Shown piece after piece: positions 54,802-63,764 of a stretch of 64,000 nt of DNA. The position numbers were made by a program, and so were the translations under genes. The DNA is from Aliikangiella marina (lineage in GTDB: Bacteria; Pseudomonadota; Gammaproteobacteria; Enterobacterales; Kangiellaceae), in assembly GCF_007004765.1 (NCBI RefSeq), contig NZ_VIKR01000002.1, forward strand, positions 496,001 through 560,000, written 5' to 3'. The notes below the pieces were generated by a model. That model was given only the letters and a program-made list of their open reading frames with translations, made no database searches and was not told the origin of the DNA. Numbering within the stretch: the stretch's first letter is position 1; the number at the start of each line of letters is the position of its first letter.

Positions 54802-55041
54802 CAAATTTCATTTACTTCAGGGCTCGGCTCAGAGGACGATTATTGGTGAACAAATTAAGGAATTCAACGGTTTATGAAAGTTAGATCTTTAAAAAGTGAA
54901 ATTTTTATAAATATTGATTGAAGCTGCAATTAGATTGGTGAAATTTCCAATAGGCTATTTGTTGATTCAAGGAATATTTTTGATTAGGGTTCGTTTAGAG
55001 AAGCAGGGAAATGATAAAACCAACAAAGGAATACCGTAAAT

Positions 55042-56406
55042 ATGCATAAAATTTATTCAATTTTACTATTAATTATTTTTAGTCCAGCAGTACTTGCAGA
55101 CTTCAATGCCGCGCTCGATGCGTATGAGAGTGGTAATCTTTCAGATGCTTATAGTCGGTTTAAATCGATGGGGGAGTTGGGCGATTCGCGATCGCAGTTT
55201 AACCTTGGTGCAATGTATTTCAACGGTGAGTCTGTTGATAAGGACGTAAATCTTGCCTATGCATGGATGAAGCTAGCGATAAAAAGCGACAATGCAACAG
55301 AGCAGCAGAAATCAGTATTTGAGCTGGTTAGCAGTAAGGTAAAGGATAAGGAAAAAGCTGAGAAGGCTTATCGCGTTCTGGAAGCAAAGTACTCCTCTGA
55401 AGCGCTTTTAGCCAATCTGTACCCGGTCATTGTCAAGCCAGAGAATGACAATGCTTTTGCGGCCAAACCAACAAAAATAGTCGATCCAAAGTATCCAAGA
55501 AAAGCGGCAATGAAAGGTATTTCTGGGTGGGTTCGCTTCCAGTTTGATGTCGATAAAATTGGCGCACCGAGAAATTTAGTTCTTTTAGAGTCTTTTCCCG
55601 ATGATATGTTTGTCGACGCGTCACAACGAGCGATAAAAAAGTGGCGCTTTGAGCCTGCAACAGACTCTCAAGGTGTGTCAAATGTCGATAAAGGCTTAAC
55701 TTACACGATGGAGTACAAGATAGGTGTTAATGGTAAAGCCGCAAAACTACTTATCAAAGAAGACGCCTACAATATAGTCAAGTCACAAGCGTTACAAGGT
55801 GACGCTGTATCACAATTTAAATTTGGCTTTATGCATAAGAAATTTTCTGATCTAGAAGAAGATGTTAATCCCAATGATTGGTTTTTAAAGGCCGCGGTCC
55901 AAGACTTTCCATTAGCACAATATCAACTAGGTTTGAGCTTGATTAAGGGTCAAGGATGCCTTGAAGATAAAGCAAAAGGCATCGAATGGTTGAGCCGGTC
56001 AGCAGCCAGTGGCTTAAAAGACGCAAACGAATTTTTGGGCACATTGGCGTCCGAAGTTCAATCGCAAGAATCTCATCAAAAAGCGGTACAACTTTTTAGC
56101 GCCGAGAAAGAGCTAAGTAGTTATGCGAAACTTGATTATGCTTGGTTGCTAGCAACGTCGCCATATCAAGACGTTGCGAATCCAAAACTTGCGATTAAAT
56201 TAGCTGAAGATTTAGACCATAGAGAGTTTTGGGATGAAGCGACGCAATATGAAATTAAAGCGGCTGCTTTTGCTGCGTTAGGAGACTACAAAAAAGCGGT
56301 TGATTTGCAGCAAGAAGCGCTCGATGAAGCCGATGATATGAACGTTGATTTGAGTATTATCGAAGAACGTTTATCACTATATAAGAAAAACCAAAAATGG
56401 TTTTAA
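55042..56406 (+). CDS. Exported SEL1/TPR protein with an internal TonB C-terminal-like domain
   Basis: A 454-residue exported protein. The signal peptide is residues 1-19 (cleavage near VLA). SEL1-like repeats come first (about 22-110: GDSRSQFNLGAMYFNGESVDKDVNLAYAWMKLA), then a TonB_C-type domain (about 145-226: DPKYPRKAAMKGISGWVRFQFDVDKIG, DASQRAIKKWRFEPA), then more SEL1 repeats (about 250-340) and a TPR-like end. TonB_C normally contacts TonB-dependent receptors or serves as a periplasmic binding module; here it lacks a TM-anchored proline-rich linker, so it is not a TonB protein. Neighbour genes are unrelated. Confidence 0.82.
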   Translation: MHKIYSILLLIIFSPAVLADFNAALDAYESGNLSDAYSRFKSMGELGDSRSQFNLGAMYFNGESVDKDVNLAYAWMKLAIKSDNATEQQKSVFELVSSKVKDKEKAEKAYRVLEAKYSSEALLANLYPVIVKPENDNAFAAKPTKIVDPKYPRKAAMKGISGWVRFQFDVDKIGAPRNLVLLESFPDDMFVDASQRAIKKWRFEPATDSQGVSNVDKGLTYTMEYKIGVNGKAAKLLIKEDAYNIVKSQALQGDAVSQFKFGFMHKKFSDLEEDVNPNDWFLKAAVQDFPLAQYQLGLSLIKGQGCLEDKAKGIEWLSRSAASGLKDANEFLGTLASEVQSQESHQKAVQLFSAEKELSSYAKLDYAWLLATSPYQDVANPKLAIKLAEDLDHREFWDEATQYEIKAAAFAALGDYKKAVDLQQEALDEADDMNVDLSIIEERLSLYKKNQKWF

Positions 56407-56428
56407 TCACCCTATCATTCTGGGTGAA

Positions 56429-57604
56429 CTAAAATACAATTGCAGGAATTATGGCTCGCTCGACGATTTTAAAGGGCGAGTCATACAAACCATTTTCATA
56501 GTTCTGTGCGGTGAAAGCGACTACTAAATCATAGTCCGGCACTAATACAATAAACTGACCTCCATAGCCACGAGTTGAGTAAAACGGAATCGATTGGTTA
56601 TTGATGACGAACTCGCCAAGCCACCACTGATATCCATAACCCGTTGTATAATCCCAGTTTAACGGCACCGACATTGCGAGTGATTCTGCGACCCATTCCG
56701 AACTGACGATTTGCAGCCCGTTCCAAACACCATCATTCATGTACATCACCCCAAATTTTGCAAGATCGCGGGTTTGCATAAAAAGACCACTGCCAGTATT
56801 TGGGATTCCTGTTGGTGTCATCAACCATTCAGCGCGTTCAATTTGCAATGGCTGAAACAAATATTGCTCAGCAAAATCTTCCATGGGCTGGCCGGTTGCT
56901 ATTTCAACAACAGCTCCCAAAGCGATCGAGGCTACGGTGTTGTAGGCATAATCGGTACCCGGATCGACAACGAGCGGTAAGTCCAATAGTGCTTTAACGA
57001 AATCATTGTTATTTTCGGTGAGAGCGGTAAGGCTATTATTTCTATCGCCAAAGGGCTGAGTCCACTCGTCCCATTCCAAACCCAGTTGCATAGTCAAGAC
57101 GTTTTCCAACGTCATTAAGTTTTTCCGATCATCCCAGTTATCATAAACGGCGTAATCAAAGTAGCTATAAAAGGGACGATTCAGATCTTGAATGTAGCCT
57201 TGGTCTTTTGCTATTCCGACAAGCGCAGACACAAAACTCTTGCTGGTTGAATGCAGGACATGACGGTTTAAATCATTATTACCTACCCAATTATCATAAA
57301 TATTCAGCTCGGTTCTGAAATCTTCATGAAGTAACAAGTTGCCGTTACGGACGATCGATAAAGAGTCAATACCTTGGTAAGTACCATTTTGAATATTATT
57401 GATGAGTTGTTTAATCGCTGCTTCTTCAAATCCGTTATCAACAATATGGCCAACCATCCAGCCATCAGCTTTTTCAGCTGGCATCGCATATTCGTAGGGA
57501 GGAGCGTCAACAGGCTGACTTGAACCGCTGCCTTCAGAGCAAGCAGATAACGTTACAGAGACGAGTAACAGCAGTAACGTTTTTTTGAGCAGGTCGACTG
57601 GCAT
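56429..57604 (-). CDS. Serine hydrolase lipoprotein of the beta-lactamase class C family
   Basis: A 391-residue lipoprotein (lipobox TLSAC, Cys22) with a beta-lactamase/DD-peptidase-type hydrolase domain. The nucleophile motif S119-T-S-K122 is in LHSTSKSFVSALVGIAK; a Tyr motif YAYNTVASIALGAVVEI follows, and a late RGYGGQFIVLVPDYDLVVAFTAQN corresponds to the third (KTG-like) block. Such enzymes are mostly esterases or D-peptidases rather than antibiotic-resistance enzymes, and nothing here shows lactam hydrolysis. Monocistronic. Confidence 0.88.
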   Translation of the reverse strand: MPVDLLKKTLLLLLVSVTLSACSEGSGSSQPVDAPPYEYAMPAEKADGWMVGHIVDNGFEEAAIKQLINNIQNGTYQGIDSLSIVRNGNLLLHEDFRTELNIYDNWVGNNDLNRHVLHSTSKSFVSALVGIAKDQGYIQDLNRPFYSYFDYAVYDNWDDRKNLMTLENVLTMQLGLEWDEWTQPFGDRNNSLTALTENNNDFVKALLDLPLVVDPGTDYAYNTVASIALGAVVEIATGQPMEDFAEQYLFQPLQIERAEWLMTPTGIPNTGSGLFMQTRDLAKFGVMYMNDGVWNGLQIVSSEWVAESLAMSVPLNWDYTTGYGYQWWLGEFVINNQSIPFYSTRGYGGQFIVLVPDYDLVVAFTAQNYENGLYDSPFKIVERAIIPAIVF

Positions 57605-57804
57605 AGGTGATTTGTCGCTTAACCGGTATTTTTAGCTTAAGTAGTGATCAGCTGCCTAAAATACCAATTAAACGATGGGGGATTCAACTAAATCTCGCAC
57701 AGAAATGTAAATAGAATTAATTTTAAGGTCTGCGATTGATGACCAAAGCTATCGCTATTGCCCATACAATAGCGGCTCCAAAAATTGTTGATGGGAGAGC
57801 TTTG

Positions 57805-58386
57805 TTAGAATCTATAGGTGAACTGTAGTCCGGTAAAAGTGTCATTGCGCGCTTGCCAATACTCACTATCGATATCACGAATACGGCTAAACGCCGAAAT
57901 ATTTAGGCGACCCATATTCAACCCCGCGCCTATCCCTACATAACTATCAATACTTTTACCCAAGTTTTCTGGCTCATCATTGAGTCCGATGGCATCAAAG
58001 AGAATATCATCAATCTGACGAAAATCAGGATTGAGTAGTTCTCCGATGTCAAAACCAAACTCGCCGTAAAGCGAAAAGTTGGAAAAGTAACCGACTTTTA
58101 CATGACCTTCCCAAGCCATAAAACGCTCTTCAAAACCTAAGTCAGTCATTACTTTTGCATTACTTAGTGATGTTGACAGATTCAAACCAAAATCACTCTC
58201 ATTGAAGGTAAATGTCGTGCCAATTCCAATGCCTGAGTAAAAGTCATTGCCGCTTGATTCATGGGTAAAAAACATATTGGACTGACTGACACGTGTTTGC
58301 ACAGATTGGTAATCGTCAGCTGAAGCTTTAAGTGACATTAGCGCGCTAAAAAACAGTAAGGTAATGGTGATTGGTAAATTTTTCAT
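57805..58386 (-). CDS. Outer-membrane beta-barrel-like protein, paralogue 1
   Basis: A 193-residue exported protein with a signal peptide (about 1-23). Alternating amphipathic strands (DFYSGIGIGTTFTF, FSLYGEFGFDIGELL, DSYVGIGAGLNMGRLNISAFSRI) and a C-terminal aromatic (FTGLQFTYRF) indicate a small outer-membrane beta-barrel, resembling YfaZ/OmpA-like barrels. It is homologous to the next gene upstream (58508-59086). Function unknown. Confidence 0.75.
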   Translation of the reverse strand: MKNLPITITLLFFSALMSLKASADDYQSVQTRVSQSNMFFTHESSGNDFYSGIGIGTTFTFNESDFGLNLSTSLSNAKVMTDLGFEERFMAWEGHVKVGYFSNFSLYGEFGFDIGELLNPDFRQIDDILFDAIGLNDEPENLGKSIDSYVGIGAGLNMGRLNISAFSRIRDIDSEYWQARNDTFTGLQFTYRF

Positions 58387-58418
58387 TGTCGAAGTCGCTT
58401 TAAATTGGGCAATAAAAA

Positions 58419-58457
58419 TCCCTCTTCCGACAAGGCAGAGATAAAAGGAAGAGGGGG
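58419..58457 (-). terminator. Hairpin after the second barrel gene
   Basis: CCCTCTTCC (58420-58428) pairs perfectly with GGAAGAGGG (58447-58455); on the minus strand the stem is followed by ATTTTTATT. It separates the two paralogues and is a probable intrinsic terminator or attenuator. Confidence 0.65.
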
Positions 58458-58507
58458 AGAAAATAAACTAAAAATTGAGTAGGTTTTAAACCAAACAGAC
58501 AAATGGG

Positions 58508-59086
58508 TTAGAAGTTAATTGAAACCTGAAAGCCCGAAAACTGTTCTGAGCGCGCTTCCCAATAACGACTGTCGATTTCTCGATAGCGAGTAAACCCTTC
58601 GACTTTAAATGGGCCAACATTTACGCCCGCGCCAAAGCCAACATAGGCATCAATATCATCGTGGTATTCATCATAGTAACCACCGCAACGAAAGCAGTCA
58701 TTGTAGTGGTATCTTAGGTCATGAAATAGTAGCTCGGACAAATCAATGCCAACTTCACCATACAATGAGATGTTAGAGAAAATTCCAAACTTTAGGCCGG
58801 CTTCCCATGCTGCGTAATTTTCTTCGATTCCGTCAAAGGCGGTGACGGTTGCATCATTCAAGGAGGTTGTTACGACGAATCCAAGATCGGTTTCAGGATC
58901 GGTATAGGTCAAGCTAATACCGACGCCATAAATATAATCGTCGCCATTTGCTTCATAGGTGTAATACAACGCGGCATCTTTATTACCGAAATAAGAATGA
59001 TTACCGGCGTGATGGGCTGAAACTGACAGAATTGGCAAAAGGAGTGCGAGTCCCACTATTCCTTTGATCATTAATTTTTTGCTCAT
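58508..59086 (-). CDS. Outer-membrane beta-barrel-like protein, paralogue 2
   Basis: A 192-residue exported protein with a signal peptide (LALLLPILSVSAHHAGNH). It shares AAWEAGLKFGIFSNISLYGEVGIDLSELL and DAYVGFGAGVNVGPFKVEGFTRYREIDSRYWEAR with the downstream paralogue (58386-57805) and ends in F. A His-rich mature start and a Cys-containing loop (YNDCFRCGGYYDEYHDDID) are peculiar to this copy and might bind metal. Function unknown. Confidence 0.75.
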   Translation of the reverse strand: MSKKLMIKGIVGLALLLPILSVSAHHAGNHSYFGNKDAALYYTYEANGDDYIYGVGISLTYTDPETDLGFVVTTSLNDATVTAFDGIEENYAAWEAGLKFGIFSNISLYGEVGIDLSELLFHDLRYHYNDCFRCGGYYDEYHDDIDAYVGFGAGVNVGPFKVEGFTRYREIDSRYWEARSEQFSGFQVSINF

Positions 59087-59309
59087 TGATTTTTATCCTG
59101 AAGCACTATTACAAAGTATGGAAGTAATATTAGGCGAAGGAAACTGAATTATTCCTGAATGATTTCTCGACAATAGAATAATCCTTGTAATTGGTTGCTA
59201 GGCGGCAGGTTGTTTACAGAGTAAAATACTGGGAAAGCCAAGATCGTTTAGTTCAATTTTCAGGCTCAAAAATCACGCTCAATAATAATAGAATACAATA
59301 GGAATAAGT

Positions 59310-60125
59310 ATGTTATCTGGTCACCTTTCCAAAATGCGCGCCGACCTCGGTGAACAAGTCGAGTATCGATTGCCGGTTGGCGATGAAGAGTTGCCATTAA
59401 ATCAGTTTTTAGGAAAAACGCTGTCGTTAGAATTTACCGGCAATATCAGCTGCAAACACTGTGGCGCCAAGACTAATAAAAGCTTTTCTCAAGGGTACTG
59501 TTTTCCGTGCATGAGAAGTCTTGCGCAATGTGATATGTGCATTATGAAACCCGAGACCTGTCATTATCACGAAGGGACCTGCCGCGAACCGGAGTGGGGT
59601 GAAGCGAATTGCTTTGTGCCACATTTTGTTTATTTATCAAATACTTCAGGGTTAAAAGTCGGCATAACCCGACACAGTCAAATACCGACGCGCTGGATTG
59701 ATCAAGGCGCAACCCAAGCGACGACTATCTTCAAAGTTAATACGCGCCAGCAATCAGGCTTAGTTGAAGTCACTTTTAAAGACCTCATTGCCGATAAGAC
59801 CAATTGGCGAGCCTTACTTAAAGGAAACGCTGAACCCCGTGATTTAGTGACCGAGGCGCAAACACTTAAGGCGAAGCTTCAAGAAAAACTGGATAGTTTA
59901 GTTTCAGAGATCGGCGGCGATGATATCGAATCTTTGACTTCAGAGCAGGTTGAGATTAACTACCCGGTACTTGAATTTCCGGAAAAAATTAAATCGCATA
60001 ACTTCGACAAAAATCCGCTAGTAGAAGGGACGTTAATGGGGATCAAAGGTCAATATTTGTTGTTTGATACTGGAGTCATTAACATCCGTAAATTTACCTC
60101 TTACGAGGTGAATGTTTCTGGATAG
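59310..60125 (+). CDS. DUF2797 protein with zinc-finger-like cysteines
   Basis: A 271-residue cytoplasmic protein. The Cys-rich segment CKHCGAKTNKSFSQGYCFPC followed by CDMC, CHYHEGTC (about 49-94) looks like a zinc-binding unit. FVYLSNTSGLKVGITRHSQIPTRWIDQGA has the form of the GIY-YIG-like DUF2797 region. Residues 215-271 form a small beta domain. Proteins of this family are widespread in gammaproteobacteria without known function. Followed by a terminator. Confidence 0.85.
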   Translation: MLSGHLSKMRADLGEQVEYRLPVGDEELPLNQFLGKTLSLEFTGNISCKHCGAKTNKSFSQGYCFPCMRSLAQCDMCIMKPETCHYHEGTCREPEWGEANCFVPHFVYLSNTSGLKVGITRHSQIPTRWIDQGATQATTIFKVNTRQQSGLVEVTFKDLIADKTNWRALLKGNAEPRDLVTEAQTLKAKLQEKLDSLVSEIGGDDIESLTSEQVEINYPVLEFPEKIKSHNFDKNPLVEGTLMGIKGQYLLFDTGVINIRKFTSYEVNVSG

Positions 60126-60153
60126 TTGTTCAATACTTATACAAAAATAAAAC

Positions 60154-60182
60154 AAAAGCCAGGAGATTCTCTTGGCTTTTTT
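60154..60182 (+). terminator. Terminator after the DUF2797 gene
   Basis: AAAAGCCAGGAGA pairs with TCTCTTGGCTTTT (one wobble) and is followed by T, 28 bases after the stop. Confidence 0.82.
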
Positions 60183-60291
60183 GATACACCCGATCACATC
60201 CACTTTATTTATCACCTAGATCCTTGATCAATAAGTCTATATTTAATGAAACACTCGTCAAATTAAAACTAATGTGCGCCCGAATGCATAA

Positions 60292-60311
60292 TTTGCATAA
60301 AAATATGCAAA
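60292..60311. promoter_or_regulatory. Perfect inverted repeat, candidate operator
   Basis: TTTGCATA-AAAA-TATGCAAA, 8-bp arms with 4-base spacer. It may bind a dimeric regulator of the downstream TonB receptor. The same arms recur at 60455-60486. Confidence 0.5.
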
Positions 60312-60454
60312 AGAAATTCAGTCGCTTTTCATGGTCGAGAAGCCATTAAAACTAACTGTCTAAAATCTCACTAAGTGATTGTATTTAAAGTTTTTATCTC
60401 ATTTTTCTTAATTGAATCTATACTCAGTTATGTAGCATCCTTTTTTTAGCGTTG

Positions 60455-60486
60455 TTTTGCATAATTCATTGAATACGTATGCAAAA
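60455..60486. promoter_or_regulatory. Second inverted repeat with the same arms
   Basis: TTTTGCATA (60455-60463) and TATGCAAAA (60478-60486), 9-bp arms with a 14-base spacer. Repetition of the motif in one leader supports specific protein binding, though no regulator is encoded in the window. Confidence 0.5.
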
Positions 60487-60719
60487 TATTGTGCCCGCTA
60501 GTTGATGGTGGATATTATCGAGAGCGATGGAAAAGTATTGATAATTGCCATTTCAAAAAATAAGTACAGAGAAGGCCATTCAGCATTATTTCCAATTAGT
60601 TTTCGATAGTTCTCAGAATCGCCGCAGTAGAATGTCACAATAAAGCGATAGAGGGGCCGTCTTAAAAGAATTACAAAACAACTACCAACAAGGTTAAATC
60701 AATCGGGGAGGAAACCTGC

Positions 60720-63563
60720 ATGTTGAAATTTAAGCCTAGTAAGCTAACTATGGCTCTACTGTCGAGTGGACTGTTGCTGAGTGCGCCAGTTTATGCTCAA
60801 GAAGCTGAGGAGCAAAATCAAGATGTTGCGTCTGAAGAGGAAGTTGGCCAGATCGTAACTATTACTGGTATTCGCGGCTCTCTCGCTCGCGCTCAAGCGA
60901 TCAAATCTGATGCAAATAATATTGTTGAAGCACTTTCTGCAGAAGATATCGGTAAATTACCGGATACTTCTATCGCTGAATCATTAGCGCGTTTACCGGG
61001 TGTTTCTGGTGAGCGTCGTAATGGTCGTACGAGTGGTCTATCGATTCGTGGTCTCAATGAGAACTACATTGCGACTTCTTTAAACGGCCGTGAGCTTTTG
61101 GGGATGGGGGACAACCGAGGCGTTGAATACGACCTCTACCCAACAGAATTTATCAAAGACATCGTGGTTTACAAAACTCCACAAGCCGATGTGATGAACC
61201 AAGGTATTGGTGGTACCGTTGATATGCGTACTGTCAGTCCATTAAGTTCAGATCCTACGATGACGCTCAACTATACCTATGAGCAAAATGAAAAAGATGC
61301 TTTTAATCCTGATTTTGACAACAGCGGTGATCGTCTTGCATTTAACTTCACTGATAAGTTTGCAGATGATACGTTAGGTCTAGCGCTTGTTGTGGCTACT
61401 CAAGAGTCAACACGCCAAGAGATTAATTCTCGTATCTGGGGTTACCCAGCTTCAGGTGTTGCGCCAGGTGCAAACGTATTTGGTGGGCACGACTCGTTTA
61501 TCCGTTCAGCGGTTTTAGACAGAACTTCTGTCGCAACTGTCGTTGAATATGCACCCTCAGAAAAATTGAAAATGCAAGTCGATGCACTTTATATCGATTT
61601 TGATGAAAGCGATGTTCGCCGAGGTATTGAGGAAGGTGGACCAGAATGGGGTACCGGAAACTATGTTGCTACAGAAGTTGAAAATGGGTTGGTGACTGCA
61701 GGTAACTATGATGGATTTCACTCAGTTATTCGCAATGATGCCCGCTCGCAATTGGCAGAGTTAACGACTGTAGCCTTTAACCTTGAGTACTACATCAATG
61801 ATGAGATGACTTTTGAGTTAGACTTCTCGACTGGTGAAGTTGAAAAATCAATTACAGACATTGAGAGTTATTCCGGTGTGGGTCGTGCGGGTATTGCAAA
61901 CAGACCATTGACAGCTCGTTCGTTTGAAATGACACCTCAAGGTGTATTCTTTAGTGCTCATCCTACCGTTCCGCTCGTCGATTTATCTGATCCTAATGTT
62001 GTGAGATTAGCTGGTCCTCAAGCATGGGGTGGAAGTTTAGCGCCTGTTCCGGCATTCCAAGGTGTACCTGGTTTTGCGCCTAACACGGCACAAGATGGCT
62101 TCGTCAATGCACCAGAATTTGACGAGTCACTTGATACACTCCGATTAGAGCTTCAAGGCGATATTGAGTGGGGCATTTTCAACAGTTATCAAGTCGGCTT
62201 GAATTACTCGGACCGCCAAAAAACCAAAATTAATGAGGGTGCATACCTAACTGCGCCAACATGGCCAAACGATGGACCTATTCCAAGCCAATACTTACTT
62301 GGTACCACTGATTTGAGTGTGTTTGGTTTAGGAAGCATTGTCGCATACGATAGTTTATCGCTCTATAACAGTGGCTTCTATACCGAAACAGCAGCTTCAG
62401 GACTAGAGAATGGACGCTTGGGTGATACTTACTCAATTAGCGAAGAGTTAATTACATTATTTGCTCAGTTGAACATCGATACTGATTGGGGCGACGTGCC
62501 AGTTCGCGGTAACTTAGGTATTCAGTTTGTCGATGCAGATCAAAGTGCGCAAGGTTTTGATACAGTAACCGGGCCTGACTTGTTTACTCAAGCTACACCA
62601 ACTTCTGGTGGCGCGAGTTACAGTGACGTGCTTCCAAGCCTTAATCTTAGCTTTGAAATTCAAGATGACCAATTCATTCGTACCGCCTTTGCGACAGTAT
62701 TAAGTCGTCCGCGAATGGATGATATGCGACCCAACAACCAAGTAGGTTTCCAGTTCAACGACAACAACATACTTGATCCTCAAGTCGGTCCTTGGAGCGG
62801 AAGTGCTGGTAACGCCGAGCTCAAACCTCTTGAAGCCGATCAGTTTGACTTAGGTTATGAGAACTACTTTGCAGATGATGGTTATTTCGCGTTCAACTTT
62901 TTCTACAAAGATTTGAAAAACTGGCATCGCTCAGGTGCATTCATTGCGGATTTCACACCATTCTATATTCCGGGGTATCATCAAACTTCAGATAATACGA
63001 ATCCACCTAACCAACCTCCAGCCACTTTCCAGGGTGTTGTTACATTCCGTGAAGATGGTTTAACTGGAAGTATTACTGGTCAGGAATTCCAAGCGAGCAT
63101 TCCTTTCGGAACTTTCAGTGATGTGATGGACGGATTTGGAATTGTAGTCAGTGCAACTTTCCTTGAAGGTGACTTTGACGCGGACCAAGACGGAAATGGT
63201 GAAAACGATCCAATTCCTGGATTGTCTAAAGAAAACTACTCATTCACAGCCTACTACGAAAACTCAGGATGGGAATTCCGAGTTTCAGGTACCAAACGCA
63301 AAGATTTCCAAACAGAAACACGAGGGATCAGTTTATCGCTCGTTCCACAGGAAGATCTCGGTGCTGAATTGTGGGATGCTCAGATTGGATACAACTTCGA
63401 CGAGTCTGGTATTGAGGCGCTTAAAGGTTTAAGGATTACCCTTCAGGGACAAAACTTAACTGACGAAGAAACTATCAAGATTGATGGCGACCCGCGCCAG
63501 ATTACTGAGTTCCAATCTTATGGCGCTAACTACTTGCTTGGATTTAACTACGAATTCCAATAA
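60720..63563 (+). CDS. TonB-dependent receptor (carbohydrate-type, TonB-Xanth-Caul family)
   Basis: A 947-residue outer-membrane receptor. The signal peptide is residues 1-26 (cleavage after VYA). The extended N-terminus has GQIVTITGIRGSLARAQAIKSDANNIVEALSAEDIGKLPDTSIAESLARLPGVSGER, the typical opening of the receptors that import plant or algal saccharides in Alteromonadales and Xanthomonadales. The plug continues with SGLSIRGLNENYIATSLNGREL and GIGGTVDMRT; the barrel ends in LLGFNYEFQ. A partial flavin-dependent halogenase gene follows, the usual neighbour of such receptors. Substrate unknown. Confidence 0.93.
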   Translation: MLKFKPSKLTMALLSSGLLLSAPVYAQEAEEQNQDVASEEEVGQIVTITGIRGSLARAQAIKSDANNIVEALSAEDIGKLPDTSIAESLARLPGVSGERRNGRTSGLSIRGLNENYIATSLNGRELLGMGDNRGVEYDLYPTEFIKDIVVYKTPQADVMNQGIGGTVDMRTVSPLSSDPTMTLNYTYEQNEKDAFNPDFDNSGDRLAFNFTDKFADDTLGLALVVATQESTRQEINSRIWGYPASGVAPGANVFGGHDSFIRSAVLDRTSVATVVEYAPSEKLKMQVDALYIDFDESDVRRGIEEGGPEWGTGNYVATEVENGLVTAGNYDGFHSVIRNDARSQLAELTTVAFNLEYYINDEMTFELDFSTGEVEKSITDIESYSGVGRAGIANRPLTARSFEMTPQGVFFSAHPTVPLVDLSDPNVVRLAGPQAWGGSLAPVPAFQGVPGFAPNTAQDGFVNAPEFDESLDTLRLELQGDIEWGIFNSYQVGLNYSDRQKTKINEGAYLTAPTWPNDGPIPSQYLLGTTDLSVFGLGSIVAYDSLSLYNSGFYTETAASGLENGRLGDTYSISEELITLFAQLNIDTDWGDVPVRGNLGIQFVDADQSAQGFDTVTGPDLFTQATPTSGGASYSDVLPSLNLSFEIQDDQFIRTAFATVLSRPRMDDMRPNNQVGFQFNDNNILDPQVGPWSGSAGNAELKPLEADQFDLGYENYFADDGYFAFNFFYKDLKNWHRSGAFIADFTPFYIPGYHQTSDNTNPPNQPPATFQGVVTFREDGLTGSITGQEFQASIPFGTFSDVMDGFGIVVSATFLEGDFDADQDGNGENDPIPGLSKENYSFTAYYENSGWEFRVSGTKRKDFQTETRGISLSLVPQEDLGAELWDAQIGYNFDESGIEALKGLRITLQGQNLTDEETIKIDGDPRQITEFQSYGANYLLGFNYEFQ

Positions 63564-63589
63564 GAGTTAGTTGAGTAACTAGGTAGTAC

Positions 63590-63616
63590 AAACCCACCCA
63601 CTCGGGTGGGTTTTTT
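63590..63616 (+). terminator. Terminator after the TonB receptor
   Basis: AAACCCACCC, loop ACTC, GGGTGGGTTT followed by TTTG. A strong intrinsic terminator 27 bases past the receptor stop; the halogenase gene beyond therefore probably has its own promoter or relies on readthrough. Confidence 0.88.
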
Positions 63617-63764
63617 GTGTCTAACTAATGAGATTTTATTGATTTAACTGGTGATCGTTCTTTTTAAAATGGTATAACTAACTGCAAAGAAAATTACTAT
63701 CAAAACAGCTAAAAGACAGACTAAAAACAAACCGATAAATCAGTCCAACAATGAGTGTTATTCA

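Larger units (their letters stand above)
60186..60719. other. Long leader of the TonB receptor gene
   Basis: About 530 bases with no gene. It holds the two TTTGCATA/TATGCAAA inverted repeats described separately. The receptor start is preceded by CGGGGAGGAAACCTGC, a strong ribosome binding site. No -10/-35 pair was assigned with confidence. Confidence 0.5.

Noticed and set aside
56429-57604. Antibiotic-resistance beta-lactamase
   Set aside because: Only the general serine-hydrolase fold motifs are present; lipoprotein members of this family are usually esterases or peptidases.
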